This document shows positions 16,597-24,990 of a DNA stretch of 64,000 nucleotides, in pieces. Under the pieces are notes generated by a model. The model was given only the letters and a program-made list of their open reading frames with translations. It was not told where the DNA came from and ran no database searches. The stretch's first letter is position 1; each line of letters opens with the position of its first letter. The stretch spans positions 1 to 64,000 of the forward strand of contig NZ_JBNARB010000007.1 in NCBI RefSeq assembly GCF_049723235.1, written 5' to 3'. The translations under genes were made by a program, and so were the position numbers. The DNA comes from Thermovenabulum sp049723235. GTDB taxonomy: Bacteria; Bacillota; Thermosediminibacteria; Thermosediminibacterales; Thermosediminibacteraceae.

Positions 16597-17772
16597 TTAT
16601 AGCTCAAACTTTTCATGCAAGGCAAGTACCGCTTTTTTTACATCCTCTTCTTTTATAAGGCAGGAAATGGTGGTATGGGAATCGGAAGTCTGCAGTATGT
16701 CTATATTCTCCTTTTTTAATGCTTCTATAATGCTGAGCATTACCCCGGGAATACCAGTCATTCCTCCTCCCACTACTGTTACCTTGGCAAGATTTTTTGT
16801 TATTTCATAGGAAACCCCTAAATCCTTGAGCACCTCTGCGGCCTTGGAAACTGCTTCTTCCGCCAAGGTAAATATCTTCACATCCGGAAAAATATTAATC
16901 ATGTCAATACTTATTCCCTTTTTTGCCAGTTCTTTAAAAATCCTGGACTCTAATTCTTTATCATTGCTGGGGACTTTTATTTTAAGCTGGGCAATATGAG
17001 TAGCATGGGCAATACCCGTAACCACCCTTTCGGGGACCAATCTTATCAAAGTGCCCTGAGCATCGGAAAAAGTAGACCTTATTCTCAGGGGAATGTTATA
17101 ATGCATTGCCAGTTCTACTGCCCTGGGATGTATTACTTTTGCCCCGTTATATGCCATTTCCGTTACTTCCCTGTAATTAACTTCATCGAGCATTTTGGCA
17201 TTGCTTACTATTTTGGGGTCCGCCGTCATTATCCCCTCCACATCGGTAAAAATTTCTACACACTCCGCCTTCAATGCAGCTCCCAAGGCTACCGCCGTAG
17301 TATCGCTTCCTCCCCTTCCTAAGGTGGTTATATCCATTTCCCCGGTAACACCCTGAAACCCTGCGACAACCGGAATTATTCCTTCTTCTAATGCTTTAAT
17401 TATATTATCGGGCTTTACATCCAGAATTTTCGCATTCCCGAAATTATCATCCGTAATTATCCCTGCCTGAAAACCGGTAAAGGCTTTCGCCCGGTAACCT
17501 TTATCTTGAAAAAGCGAGGCTATTACCGCCGCCGAAATTATCTCTCCACAGGAAATTAAAAGGTCTCTTTCCCTGGCTTCCACCTTTCTTCCGCTTAAAA
17601 GGGATAGCAGGGTATCGGTGGCATAGGGATCACCCATCCGGCCCATAGCCGATACCACCACAACGGTCTGGTATCCTTCATTTTTCCTGTTTAACGCATG
17701 TTTTATAACCAATTCTCTGGCACCCGGTGTTGCTACCGAAGTCCCCCCGAATTTTTGAACAACTACCCTCAT
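16597..17772 (-). CDS. dapG: Aspartokinase with tandem ACT domains (DapG type)
   Basis: This enzyme phosphorylates L-aspartate, the first step toward lysine, diaminopimelate and dipicolinate, threonine and methionine. The kinase domain starts VVQKFGGTSV and contains FTGFQAGI, GRGGSDTTA and the aspartate-binding region. Two ACT domains occupy about residues 255-391 and supply feedback control. The ATG at 17772 is chosen over GTG at 17781 because GAGGTG lies six bases before it, giving 391 residues. It follows asd by 10 bases. A second, shorter aspartokinase is encoded upstream of asd. Confidence 0.92.
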   Translation of the reverse strand: MRVVVQKFGGTSVATPGARELVIKHALNRKNEGYQTVVVVSAMGRMGDPYATDTLLSLLSGRKVEARERDLLISCGEIISAAVIASLFQDKGYRAKAFTGFQAGIITDDNFGNAKILDVKPDNIIKALEEGIIPVVAGFQGVTGEMDITTLGRGGSDTTAVALGAALKAECVEIFTDVEGIMTADPKIVSNAKMLDEVNYREVTEMAYNGAKVIHPRAVELAMHYNIPLRIRSTFSDAQGTLIRLVPERVVTGIAHATHIAQLKIKVPSNDKELESRIFKELAKKGISIDMINIFPDVKIFTLAEEAVSKAAEVLKDLGVSYEITKNLAKVTVVGGGMTGIPGVMLSIIEALKKENIDILQTSDSHTTISCLIKEEDVKKAVLALHEKFEL

Positions 17773-17782
17773 TGAACCCACC

Positions 17783-18796
17783 TCAAATAAGATTCATATT
17801 AATTAATCTTTCGGCTATCTGGACGGCATTATATGCAGCACCTTTCCTAAGGTTATCAGCCACAATCCAGAGGTTAAGGCCGCTTTCCACTGTAAAATCC
17901 TGCCTTATCCTGCCTACAAAAACTTCATTTTTCCCGCTTATATAAAAAGGCATGGGATATACTTTGTTGGCAGGGTCATCCTGGACCACTACACCTTCGG
18001 CTTTCGATAGAATTTCTACAGCTTCTTCCCGGGTTATCTTATTATAAAACTCTACATTAACCGATTCCGAATGGCAATTCAAAACAGGAACCCTTACCGT
18101 AGTTGCGCTTACCTGAATGTCCTTATCTCCCATTATCTTTTTTGTCTCATGGACCATCTTCCATTCCTCGAGGGAATATCCGGTTTCATCAAAAACATCA
18201 ATATGGGGAAGCAAGTTAAATGCTATGGGGTGCGGATATACTTTTGCTTCAGGAGTTTTCCCCCTCAAAATTTCTTCGGATTGAGCTTTCAGTTCATCGA
18301 TTGCTTCAAGGCCGGTTCCGGATACCGCCTGATAAGTAGACACTACCACCCTTTTTATTCTTGCCCTGTCGTGAAGAGGCTTTAATACAACTACCATCTG
18401 TATTGTGGAACAGTTGGGATTTGCAATTAAGCCTTTGTGCCATAAAAGGTCCCTGGAATTTACCTCCGGAACTACCAGCGGAACGTCTTTTTTTAACCGG
18501 AAGGCATTGCTGTTATCAATTACCACCGCTCCTCTTTTAACAGCTTCGGGAGCCAAATTCAAGCTTATTTCTTTTCCTGCAGAAAACAGTGCTATATCAA
18601 TACCTTCAAAATCTGAAGGCTGAGCTTCTTTTACCCGGTATGTCTTACCTTTGAATTCCAGCGAAAGCCCCTCCGATCTGGAAGAAGCCAGTAAAAGAAG
18701 GTTGTTTACCGGAAAATCTCTTTCTTCCAGCACTTTGAGCATGGTCCTTCCCACTGCGCCGGTGGCTCCGACAACGGCAACATTGTATTTTTTCAT
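17783..18796 (-). CDS. asd: Aspartate-semialdehyde dehydrogenase
   Basis: This enzyme reduces aspartyl phosphate to aspartate semialdehyde with NADPH. The N-terminal Rossmann motif is VVGATGAVGR. The active-site cysteine is Cys129 in NPNCST, and the catalytic His lies in the RVPVLNCHSE region. The length of 337 residues is typical. AAGGAGG precedes the ATG. It forms an operon with dapG and probably the pyruvate-kinase-C-like gene, driven by the promoter at 18849-18877. No lysine riboswitch fits in the short leader. Confidence 0.95.
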   Translation of the reverse strand: MKKYNVAVVGATGAVGRTMLKVLEERDFPVNNLLLLASSRSEGLSLEFKGKTYRVKEAQPSDFEGIDIALFSAGKEISLNLAPEAVKRGAVVIDNSNAFRLKKDVPLVVPEVNSRDLLWHKGLIANPNCSTIQMVVVLKPLHDRARIKRVVVSTYQAVSGTGLEAIDELKAQSEEILRGKTPEAKVYPHPIAFNLLPHIDVFDETGYSLEEWKMVHETKKIMGDKDIQVSATTVRVPVLNCHSESVNVEFYNKITREEAVEILSKAEGVVVQDDPANKVYPMPFYISGKNEVFVGRIRQDFTVESGLNLWIVADNLRKGAAYNAVQIAERLINMNLI

Positions 18797-18848
18797 CCCA
18801 TATCCTCCTTTTGATGAATAGTGTTGCTCATCAGCGTATATAAAAAAA

Positions 18849-18877
18849 ATTTTAAAACATAACCAAAATCATGTCAA
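18849..18877 (-). promoter_or_regulatory. Vegetative promoter of the asd-dapG operon
   Basis: On the minus strand TTGACA (18877-18872) is separated by 17 bases from TAAAAT (18854-18849). The start should be near 18842, giving a leader of about 45 bases with only a small GATGA/TCATC hairpin. Confidence 0.8.
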
Positions 18878-18910
18878 TAAATATAATATGAAAAATTAGT
18901 TTAATTTGTT

Positions 18911-19912
18911 TCAAAAAGAGATAGCTTTTTTGTTAAAATCTTCTTCGTAAAACTCTTGATAAATTTTTAGTGCAGCTTCTTTGGCAGACCAGCGATTCAA
19001 CTGGACTTTGTATGTGCAGTTGCCGAAACAAACCTCTTTATAATCGTACTGTTTTAAAATATTAATTACTTTCCTTTCTTCAGATTTACTCAGCCTGTTT
19101 TCTCTGCCAAAAATCAATGATAGCTCCTCATCTTTTATTACAATCCCGGTGATAGATTCTTTTGAATCGTTAAAGCCCACAAGGGTACCTTCCCCATCGC
19201 AAAAAGTAGATTTTACATAGAAGGGCATTTTAAAACTTTTTGCGTATTCCACCGCTTTGGGGTGCATCACTTTAGCTCCGCATACGGCCATGTTTATCAT
19301 TTCGTCAAAAGACAGGTTTTTCAAAAATTTGGTTAAAGGATAAATAGAGGGATCAATAACAGCTACACCCGGCACATCGGTATATATTTCCACTACATCT
19401 GCTTTTAAATACCCGCCCAGCACGATAGCGGTAATATCGCTTCCGCCTCTGCCCAGAGTTGTAATTTCAAAGTCTTCAGTGCAACCTTGAAATCCTGCTA
19501 CTACAGGAATTTTCCCCTCTTTAAGCAGCTTTTTTATCTTTTCGGTTTTTACCTCTTTTACAGCGGCATTAGAGAAATTGCTGTCCGTCGTAATACCCGC
19601 CTGAAAACCGGTTAAAGCCACCGCTTCATAACCTTCCCCTTCAAGCATAGCGCAAACAACCACCGAAGATATTATCTCTCCGCAGGACATCAAAAGATCT
19701 AAATTCCGCAAATTTGTTTTATTGTAATGCTGGAAGGCTAAATCCAGCAGGGTATCCGTAGCATAGGGATCGTTTTTCCTTCCCATAGCTGAAACCACCA
19801 CTACCACATCGTTTCCCTCTTTTTTTGCTTTCACTATCTTGCTTACAGCCTTTTTCCTGTTTTCTAAGGTATTCAAAGATGATCCTCCGAATTTTTGGAC
19901 CACAAGTGCCAT
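18911..19912 (-). CDS. Second aspartokinase with reduced regulatory region
   Basis: The kinase domain is complete (VVQKFGGSSL, LTGFQAGI, GRGGSDITA, CGAKVMHPKA) and about 55-60 percent similar by eye to the DapG-type enzyme at 16597. After the kinase domain only about 85 residues remain, starting ITGIVIKDEE. They look like one diverged ACT-type beta-alpha-beta unit, and the second ACT domain is missing. Aspartokinases normally need two ACT units per chain for lysine or threonine binding, so feedback control is probably lost or changed. AAAGGAGG precedes the ATG. It is transcribed in the same direction as asd but is separated from it by a promoter. Confidence 0.85.
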   Translation of the reverse strand: MALVVQKFGGSSLNTLENRKKAVSKIVKAKKEGNDVVVVVSAMGRKNDPYATDTLLDLAFQHYNKTNLRNLDLLMSCGEIISSVVVCAMLEGEGYEAVALTGFQAGITTDSNFSNAAVKEVKTEKIKKLLKEGKIPVVAGFQGCTEDFEITTLGRGGSDITAIVLGGYLKADVVEIYTDVPGVAVIDPSIYPLTKFLKNLSFDEMINMAVCGAKVMHPKAVEYAKSFKMPFYVKSTFCDGEGTLVGFNDSKESITGIVIKDEELSLIFGRENRLSKSEERKVINILKQYDYKEVCFGNCTYKVQLNRWSAKEAALKIYQEFYEEDFNKKAISF

Positions 19913-20107
19913 AACCGTACCTCCTTTCGAAAATTAAACAAAATAATGTCTTTTTATCGTAGACAATTGTTTATAATATAAAAACATATTGGTATATTAT
20001 ATTCGACGCAAATTTAAAATATCCTTTTTTTGAAATTATTTTGCTATTCTGTATTTATATATTAAATTTCCTCATGAGTAATTATTTACAATTTTTTTAC
20101 TATTAAC

Positions 20108-20136
20108 TTGAAAATAATATTCAGGTTATTTATAAT
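20108..20136 (+). promoter_or_regulatory. Vegetative promoter of the small peptide-symporter-BPL_N operon
   Basis: TTGAAA (20108-20113), a 17-base spacer and a perfect TATAAT (20131-20136). The predicted start is near 20143, inside a perfect palindrome. Confidence 0.8.
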
Positions 20137-20137
20137 G

Positions 20138-20149
20138 ATTGTATACAAT
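20138..20149. promoter_or_regulatory. Candidate repressor operator
   Basis: ATTGTATACAAT is a perfect 12-base palindrome that overlaps the predicted transcription start. A second TTGTATA half-site occurs about 20 bases downstream (CTTGTATATAACAA). The form resembles operators of GntR/FadR-type repressors. No regulator gene is adjacent. Confidence 0.45.
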
Positions 20150-20209
20150 AATATAGTTGTCCTTGTATATAACAATTGGAATTTATGAAGGCAATGAGGA
20201 GGTGATACC

Positions 20210-20314
20210 TTGGCACAATTATTTATCTATTTATTTCTGTTTTTTGTCCCATTGTTTATCAGTATAGTTATATCAATACTTTTTTTCACGGGAAAGTTTT
20301 ATAATTTTAATTAA
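20210..20314 (+). CDS. 34-residue membrane peptide, likely symporter accessory peptide
   Basis: A very strong AGGAGGTGATACC site precedes TTG at 20210. The product is one long hydrophobic helix (LFIYLFLFFVPLFISIVI), then FFTGKFYNFN. It ends 21 bases before the symporter start, in the same transcript. Its position and form recall small subunits of other Na+ symporters (MetS for NSS, small accessory peptides for SSS), but the sequence does not match a family I know. A role in assembly or gating of the symporter is inference. Confidence 0.65.
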   Translation: MAQLFIYLFLFFVPLFISIVISILFFTGKFYNFN

Positions 20315-20335
20315 TTAAATTGAGGGGGGATTTTC

Positions 20336-21790
20336 TTGATAAATTTAGTAATTTTTATTGCCTACCTTTTCTTATTGATTCTCATCGGCTTTATTACATA
20401 CCTGAGGGCAAAATCCTACAGTGATTACACCATTGCCGGAAGAAGCAATAACAAATGGATAACAGCAATTTCAGCGGAATCTTCTGATATGAGCGGATGG
20501 TTGCTGTTAGGTTTACCTGGCATGGCCTTTGCGTCAGGATTTGGCTCCATCTGGGTAATTATCGGAATTTTGGCAGGTACCCTTTTTAACTGGATAATAG
20601 TTGCAAATCGTCTAAGAACAATAACCGAATACTACAATGCAGTAACATTGATCGATTATTTTGAAAAAAGATTAAACGATAATAAAGGAACAATCAGCCT
20701 TCTTTCAGGCATTATTATCATAGTTTTCATGATTATAAACTCTTCAGCAGAAATCATTGGAAGCGGTAAACTATTAAACGCCGCCTTTGGTTTCGATTAT
20801 AATACCGGCATTTATATAGGTCTTGGCATTGTATTAATTTATACCTTCTTAGGCGGTTTTTTGGCAGTCAGCTGGAGTAATTTAGTTCAAGGGTCATTAA
20901 TGTTCATCGCCTTAATATTGGTTCCTCTTGTTTCATTGTTTCATGTAGGTGGACTTAACAATGCAGTTTTAAATTTATTACAGCAGGATAAAAATTTCTT
21001 TTACTTTTTAAGTGGAAGTAAAGGATTCTGGCCAATTTTTAGTTTAATAATGGGTGGTATTGGAATAGGCATAGGTTACCCAGGACAACCTCATATATTG
21101 ACGAATTTTATGTCCATAAAAGATCCAAAAGAGATAAAAGATTCTACTCTTATTGCAATGATATGGGTGGGACTCACCACATACGGAGCTGCCATAATCG
21201 GTATTTTAGGAAGGGCACTATATCCGGGAACTGAAGATCCGGAGCAAATATTTATAGTGTTATCTAAAAATCTATTTCCTAATTATACTCTCGGTATATT
21301 TGCCGCTGCTGTAATGGCTGCAATTTTATCTTCTGTAAGTGCATACCTACTGGTGGCTGCTGCCTCATTCGCATCAAATATATATACCCGATTCATTAAG
21401 GTTACGAGCGAAAACCAGCTGATTTTAGTCCAAAGAATTTCTGTAATTATAATCTCTGTATTGTCATTGCTAATGTCTTTATCAGGCGGCCTTGTTTTCA
21501 AAGTGGCTCTGTATGCCTGGGGAGGTTTAGCCGCCTGCTTTGGCCCCCTGGTAATTTTTTCTTTATACTGGCCAAAATTGAATAAACAGGGCGCTATAGG
21601 AAGCATGATTGTAGGAATGGTAACTATTCTTTTATGGTACAATCTTGGTTTATCCAATTATATTTACGAATTAATTCCGGGATTCACACTAAGTATTCTA
21701 TCACTCCTAATTATTAGCAAGATAACCGGAGGTCCCGATAAAACTACCGAAGAAAAATTTTTAAATTATCTTTTAAATCAAAAGAGGTGA
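20336..21790 (+). CDS. Sodium:solute symporter, PutP-like (SSS family)
   Basis: This integral membrane protein of about 13 spans belongs to the SSS family. SAESSDMSGWLLLGLPG in TM2 matches the Na+-binding signature of PutP (ASDMSGW), so proline or a related amino acid is a reasonable but unproven substrate. The C-terminal tail is short and polar. The start is TTG at 20336 after GAGGGGGGA. It follows the 34-residue peptide and precedes the BPL_N-like protein by six bases. No proline-catabolic genes (putA) are present, which leaves the substrate open. Confidence 0.9.
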   Translation: MINLVIFIAYLFLLILIGFITYLRAKSYSDYTIAGRSNNKWITAISAESSDMSGWLLLGLPGMAFASGFGSIWVIIGILAGTLFNWIIVANRLRTITEYYNAVTLIDYFEKRLNDNKGTISLLSGIIIIVFMIINSSAEIIGSGKLLNAAFGFDYNTGIYIGLGIVLIYTFLGGFLAVSWSNLVQGSLMFIALILVPLVSLFHVGGLNNAVLNLLQQDKNFFYFLSGSKGFWPIFSLIMGGIGIGIGYPGQPHILTNFMSIKDPKEIKDSTLIAMIWVGLTTYGAAIIGILGRALYPGTEDPEQIFIVLSKNLFPNYTLGIFAAAVMAAILSSVSAYLLVAAASFASNIYTRFIKVTSENQLILVQRISVIIISVLSLLMSLSGGLVFKVALYAWGGLAACFGPLVIFSLYWPKLNKQGAIGSMIVGMVTILLWYNLGLSNYIYELIPGFTLSILSLLIISKITGGPDKTTEEKFLNYLLNQKR

Positions 21791-21796
21791 TGCCAT

Positions 21797-22900
21797 ATGC
21801 CTCAAGAAAATTATATAATTGTCCCCATGGATAGATTGGGGGTAACCTGTGTTCAAAAAGACCTGGTAAAAACAATTAATATTATTAATTCTTTTATATC
21901 TCAAAAAAAAGATGTCTACTGGTTAACTTCCGAAGCCAAAATTCATACTGAAGAATTTCCCGAAGGACATTTTTTTGCTCCAGGAGCGTTTATTGTCAAA
22001 AAAGATACTGATATCATCGAAATATTGAAAAAAGGTGAAGTTTATTTCTCTGGAATAGTCTCAGATTTTAAAATAGAAAATAGTATAAGATTATCAAAAA
22101 AGAAGATAGCCCTTTATACCGGAAAAGGTGCAGCGGAGTTCTGCTTAAATCCATTGATTGAAGTAATTCGTGAAATGGGATTTAACTATGAAAATGTCAA
22201 TGATCATGATATACGAAAGGGATTACTGGACTCTTTTGATATTCTCATCGTACCCGGCGGTCCCGACGCAGGAGAATCCTATTACCATGGCCTTGGCAAC
22301 AAAGGATACAGTATATTAAAAGAATATATTTCTTCAAAGGGTAATTATTTGGGTATTTGCGCCGGTGCATATCTTCCTTTAACTTCTACTTCGGAAAACA
22401 ATAGATTCTGGCTTAACCTCGTTGATGCCACTGATGAACAGGAATTGGACTACTGGCGGACAGGTACCGGTTTTTTACGAATAAAAATTATAGAAAATGC
22501 TCATCCCTTTGCTTTTGGTTTAACAGCAGGAAATATAAACACCTTAGACATGGTATACTGGGAAGGTCCGGCAATAAAGCCTTTATCCCCTAAGGTGAAA
22601 TCTCTTGCGATTTTTGATGATTTTATTGCTTCAGGTACCAGCACCGATTATCCACGGTGGGACCTCCTCGACAATACTCCGGCTAAGGATGCTATTAATA
22701 ATTGGTACAATATACTCACCAGGGAACGATTCAATAAATATTTAAAAAACTTTTCAGCAGTTATAGAAACAAGAATTAACAATAACAAGATTTTATTATA
22801 TTCTCCCCATGCTGAATTTGGAAATATAGGAATTACACAAAGAAAATACAGCCAAGTTTACCTTTTAATTTCTAACGGATTGTTTTATCTAAGTTTTTAA
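21797..22900 (+). CDS. BPL_N / glutamine amidotransferase-like protein
   Basis: The central domain (about residues 103-290) has a class-I amidotransferase-like fold of the biotin-protein-ligase N-terminal (BPL_N) type. The oxyanion loop is PGGPDAGESY and the nucleophile elbow is GICAGAYLP with Cys188. The first 95 residues form an extra domain I do not recognise. Function is unknown; DJ-1/amidotransferase chemistry on a small-molecule substrate of the symporter is plausible. The ATG follows an AGAGGTGAT site directly behind the symporter stop, and a strong terminator follows. The operon is peptide, symporter, BPL_N protein. Confidence 0.78.
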   Translation: MPQENYIIVPMDRLGVTCVQKDLVKTINIINSFISQKKDVYWLTSEAKIHTEEFPEGHFFAPGAFIVKKDTDIIEILKKGEVYFSGIVSDFKIENSIRLSKKKIALYTGKGAAEFCLNPLIEVIREMGFNYENVNDHDIRKGLLDSFDILIVPGGPDAGESYYHGLGNKGYSILKEYISSKGNYLGICAGAYLPLTSTSENNRFWLNLVDATDEQELDYWRTGTGFLRIKIIENAHPFAFGLTAGNINTLDMVYWEGPAIKPLSPKVKSLAIFDDFIASGTSTDYPRWDLLDNTPAKDAINNWYNILTRERFNKYLKNFSAVIETRINNNKILLYSPHAEFGNIGITQRKYSQVYLLISNGLFYLSF

Positions 22901-22913
22901 TCTTGAATCAAAA

Positions 22914-22960
22914 AAAGCCCCCGGGGTTTAACTGATTTAAACCCCGGGGGCTTTGTTTAA
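22914..22960. terminator. Strong bidirectional terminator
   Basis: An 18-bp perfect stem (22914-22931 with 22937-22954) is rich in CCCCCGGGG and has a five-base loop. Flanking A and T runs serve both directions. It ends the symporter operon and the nucleoside operon. Confidence 0.93.
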
Positions 22961-23778
22961 TGAATTCTTTCTATAAATCTCAAAATTATATCGATAAATT
23001 TTTTGCCGGCTTTTTTTGAAATATCGAGCACCTCTTCATGGGAAAGAGGTTCTTTATTTATTCCCGCCGCCATATTTGTTATAAGAGAAACACCGAAAAC
23101 CCTTATACCCATCTGTCTTGCCGCAATTACCTCGGGAACGGTGGACATCCCCACCGCATCCGCTCCAAGGATTTTAAGCATCTTTATCTCCGCCGGCGTC
23201 TCGTACGAGGGTCCTTTAAAAAAAGCATAAACCCCTTCTTTAAATTTTACTCCCGATTCTTCAAAGACCTGCCGGGCTATCATCCTTAATTTCTCATCAT
23301 AGGCCAAGGTCATATCGAAAAATCTCGGTCCAAGCTCTTCTATTTCTTCACCAATTACGGGGTTTTCTCCGGTAAAATTTATATGGTCTTTTATTACCAT
23401 AAGATCCCCCGGTCTTAAATCTTCATTTATTCCCCCTGCGGCATTGGAGACAATTAAAGTGTTTATGCCCAGTAGTCCGAGCACCCTTACGCCAAAAGCC
23501 ACTTTATTTACAGGATAACCTTCGTAAAGGTGAAAACGCCCCTGCATCATAACTACATCCTTACCGCAAAGTTTACCGAATATCAGATTACCCCTGTGTC
23601 CCTTCACGGTGGAAGCGGGAAATCCCGGAATATCCCTATAGGGTATTATTACGGGGTCTTTTGCAAGATCTCCCAGTTCCCCTAAGCCGCTTCCCAGTAT
23701 TATTCCTATTTCAGGTTTTCTATTAACCTTCTCCTTCAGAAAAGCAAGGGCATTAAAAAGTTCCTCTTTATAACTCAT
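22957..23778 (-). CDS. punA: Purine-nucleoside phosphorylase (trimeric PNP type)
   Basis: This enzyme phosphorolyses inosine, guanosine and their deoxy forms to base plus (deoxy)ribose-1-phosphate. Family motifs are LGSGLGEL for phosphate binding, HRGNLIFG, NAAGGI, MSTVPEVIAAR and the base-binding ITNMAAGI. The length of 273 residues is typical of the trimeric class. It is the last gene of the nucleoside operon and lies 28 bases after deoB. Ribose-1-phosphate is passed to phosphopentomutase. Confidence 0.95.
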   Translation of the reverse strand: MSYKEELFNALAFLKEKVNRKPEIGIILGSGLGELGDLAKDPVIIPYRDIPGFPASTVKGHRGNLIFGKLCGKDVVMMQGRFHLYEGYPVNKVAFGVRVLGLLGINTLIVSNAAGGINEDLRPGDLMVIKDHINFTGENPVIGEEIEELGPRFFDMTLAYDEKLRMIARQVFEESGVKFKEGVYAFFKGPSYETPAEIKMLKILGADAVGMSTVPEVIAARQMGIRVFGVSLITNMAAGINKEPLSHEEVLDISKKAGKKFIDIILRFIERIH

Positions 23779-23805
23779 AGTCCAATATCCCGCCCTTTCG
23801 GCCTT

Positions 23806-24975
23806 TTATTTTATTTTATCAAAAAAGCTGCACCCGTGTTTTAAACGCTCACATTCCAGCATTTCCGCTACCGTTTGCCCTATATCCGAAAAGCTTTTCA
23901 ATGTACCCAGATTTACCCCGCTTTTTAATTGCTGGCCGTACACCAGAACCGGAACGTACTCTCTGGAGTGATCGGTGCTTTCAGTAGTGGGGTCACAACC
24001 GTGATCGGCGGTGATAATAAGGCAATCGGCTTTTCTCATTTGAGAAAGAATTTCCGGTATTCTTTTATCAAACTCTTCTAAGGCTTTTGCATAACCTTCC
24101 GCGTTGTTTCTGTGTCCGTAAATCATATCAAAATCTACGAGATTTGTGAAAATAAGACCTTTTTTTGCCCTGCTCATTGCTTCAAGGGTTTTATCAACCC
24201 CATCCATATTTCCCTCCGTATGTATCTCCTGGGTAAGTCCTTTTCCTGCAAAAATGTCCCCTATTTTTCCGATTCCCCATACTTCATAGCCTTTATTTTT
24301 TACTTTATCCAGCAGGGTATCCTCCGGTGGCTTTAAAGAAAAGTCCTTCCTGTTATAAGTTCTTGTAAAATTACCGGGAGAGCCTACAAAAGGCCTGGCA
24401 ATTACCCGGGCAACGGCGTGTTCTCCTGAAAGCAGTTCCCTTGCGATTTCGCAGTACCTGTAAAGCTCCTCGACTGGAATTACCTCTTCATGGGCAGCTA
24501 TTTGAAAAACGGAGTCCGCGGAAGTGTAGACTATGGGATAGCCGGTCTTCATGTGTTCTTCGCCCAATTTTTTGATTATTTCCGTTCCGGAGGCGGGGTA
24601 ATTACCCAGGATCTTTCTTCCTATCCTTTTTTCAAACTCTGAAATAATCTCCCCGGGAAATCCGTGGGGGTAGACGGGAAAGGGCTTTTCAAGTATGAGC
24701 CCCGCAATTTCCCAGTGGCCGGTTGTTGTATCCTTGCCCGCTGATTTTTCCGCTGCTTTTCCGTAAGATGCTATTGGGCTTTCAACGCTTTTTACACCCG
24801 GTATTTTTGCAATGTTACCCAGTCCCATTCTCTCCAAATTGGGTAAATTAAGTCCCCCAACTTTTTTTGCTGTATTTACCAGGGTGTTGCTTCCCTCATC
24901 GTTGAAAAGATTTGCGTCGGGAAGTTCACCAATGCCAACGCTGTCCAGAACTATGAGTATTACCCTTTCTATCAC
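23806..24975 (-). CDS. deoB: Phosphopentomutase
   Basis: This alkaline-phosphatase-superfamily mutase converts (deoxy)ribose-1-phosphate to the 5-phosphate. The metal site begins LDSVGIGELPDA. The GKDTTTGHWE segment carries the phospho-acceptor Thr, and ITADHGCDP closes the metal site. The length is 389 residues. It lies between the two nucleoside phosphorylases whose product it uses. Confidence 0.95.
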   Translation of the reverse strand: MIERVILIVLDSVGIGELPDANLFNDEGSNTLVNTAKKVGGLNLPNLERMGLGNIAKIPGVKSVESPIASYGKAAEKSAGKDTTTGHWEIAGLILEKPFPVYPHGFPGEIISEFEKRIGRKILGNYPASGTEIIKKLGEEHMKTGYPIVYTSADSVFQIAAHEEVIPVEELYRYCEIARELLSGEHAVARVIARPFVGSPGNFTRTYNRKDFSLKPPEDTLLDKVKNKGYEVWGIGKIGDIFAGKGLTQEIHTEGNMDGVDKTLEAMSRAKKGLIFTNLVDFDMIYGHRNNAEGYAKALEEFDKRIPEILSQMRKADCLIITADHGCDPTTESTDHSREYVPVLVYGQQLKSGVNLGTLKSFSDIGQTVAEMLECERLKHGCSFFDKIK

Positions 24976-24990
24976 TTTACCTACCTCACT

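Noticed and set aside
18797..18910. Lysine riboswitch ahead of asd.
   Set aside because: The region is only 114 bases, the promoter leaves a 45-base leader, and no lysine-box sequence is visible.
19913..20040. Promoter for the second aspartokinase.
   Set aside because: Several AT-rich -10 like boxes exist, but none has a paired -35 at good spacing, so no call was made.
22914..22960. Perfect long inverted repeat as a mobile-element end.
   Set aside because: Short loop, flanking A/T tracts and convergent genes on both sides make it an ordinary bidirectional terminator.
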